From: Chara braunii
Taxonomy: Eukaryota; Streptophyta; Charophyceae; Charales; Characeae
Assembly: GCA_003427395.1 (NCBI GenBank)
Contig: BFEA01000182.1
Span: 1,535,002-1,578,250 of the forward strand
Reading direction: 5' to 3'
Length of the DNA stretch: 43,249 nt
The position numbers and the translations under genes were made by a program. This document shows, piece by piece, positions 42,300-43,249 of this stretch. The notes under the pieces were generated by a model that was not told the origin of the DNA, ran no database searches, and worked only from the letters and a program-made list of their open reading frames with translations. Every line of letters begins with the position of its first letter. The first letter of the stretch is position 1.

Positions 42300-43249
42300 G
42301 GATAAACTCTTGATTCTTCACTCACATACCAGTAGGTAGTACTCCGATTCTTCTATGGATGATCTTATGTTGGTTACTTGTGATTTGGGCTACTCAAACT
42401 CTTGTTTTTCACTCTCATACTAGTAGGTAGTGCTCCGATTCTTCTATGGATGATGTCATGTTGGTTACTTGTGATTTGGGTTACTCAAACTCTTGTTTTT
42501 CATTCACACACTAGTAGGTAGTGCTCCGATTCTTCTATGGATGATGTCATGTTGGTTACTTGTGATTTGGGCTACTCAAACTCTTGTTCTTCACTCACAT
42601 GTTAGTAGGAAATCCTCTAATTCTTTCATGGATGATCTCTTGCTGAAATCTTGTGAGATAGCCTAGTGCAACTCTTGCTTTTCACTCACACACCAGTAGG
42701 TAGTGCTCCGATTCTTCTATGGATGATCTCATGTTGGTTACTTGTGATTTGGGCTACTCAAACTCTTGCTTTTCACTCACATACTAGTAGGTAGTGCTCC
42801 GATTCTTCTATGGATGATGTCATGTTGGTTACTTGTGATTTGGGCTACTCAAACTCTTGTTTTTCACTCACATGTTAGTAGGAGATCCTCTGATTCTTCC
42901 ATGGATGATCTCTTGCTCAAATCTTGTGAGATAGCCTAGTCCAACTCTTGTTTTTCACTCACACACTAGTTGGTAGTGCTCTGATTCTTCTATGGATGAT
43001 CTCTTGTTGGATATCTGTAATTTAGGCTACGCAAACTCTTGTTTTTCACTCACACACTAGTAGGTAGTGCACCGCTACTTCCATGGATGATCTTTGATGC
43101 AAACTTGGTGATCTAGCCTACTCACACTCATGCTTTTCACTCACACACTAGTAAGTAGTGCACCGCTACTTCCATGGATGATCTTTGATGCAATCTTGGT
43201 GATCTAGCCTACTCAAGTTCATGCTTTTCACTCACACACTAGTAGGTAG
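42300..43249. repeat. Satellite array B in inverse orientation, about 10 copies, running off the window
   Basis: The 91-bp units contain ttcactcacacactagtagg, tgctccgattcttctatgg and atgatgtcatgttgg. The reverse complement is the array B unit at 31,736-34,235. The last two units (caccgctacttccatgg) form a distinct subtype. The array is cut by the window edge. Confidence 0.95.

Overview
The window looks like repeat-dominated nuclear DNA from a large plant or streptophyte-alga genome. No host gene could be recognised. The evidence is plant-type Ty3/gypsy pol, a tRNA-Asp-type primer site as used by plant Tat/Athila-like elements, an L1-like LINE, MITE-like palindromes and long satellite arrays. 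The pol and LINE protein style reminds me of a charophyte such as Chara, but that is recall and cannot be tested here.

Region 1 (1-15,222): a decayed Ty3/gypsy element on the minus strand. Reading right to left it has a tRNA-Asp primer binding site (9536-9553), seven small closely packed or overlapping reading frames (9220-6774), gag (6711-4972), protease, RT/RNase H and integrase, cut off at 795. The small frames are the most interesting part: four copies of one unrecognised ~130-residue family (here F1), two of a second short family (F2) and one orphan, joined by stop/start overlaps such as ATGA. One further F1 and two further F2 frames lie at 10,028-12,137, beyond the point where the 5' LTR should begin. 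A ~526-bp palindromic MITE sits inside pol.

Region 2 (15,093-17,756): a 35-N gap whose two sides carry the same 95-mer, which also starts the window. This is a de Bruijn assembly signature. A ~700-bp repeat follows that also occurs at 1-794, then sequence without genes.

Region 3 (17,757-24,267): a dead L1-like LINE on the minus strand, with ORF1, AP-endonuclease and RT. Region 4 (24,268-30,640): non-coding sequence plus a 5'-truncated Ty3/gypsy with a chromodomain-like integrase tail (27,317-29,560, minus).

Region 5 (30,641-43,249): a GA microsatellite and a large imperfect palindrome. Its outer flanks are 91-bp satellite arrays in mirror orientation, then GAA/TTC tracts, then ~2-kb inverted arms around a spacer holding recurrent hairpins and internal duplications. 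The left arm is interrupted by a ~1.8-kb insertion with a long A-tail (on the minus strand) made largely of tandem repeats. The architecture recalls foldback-type elements, or two copies of one element head to head.
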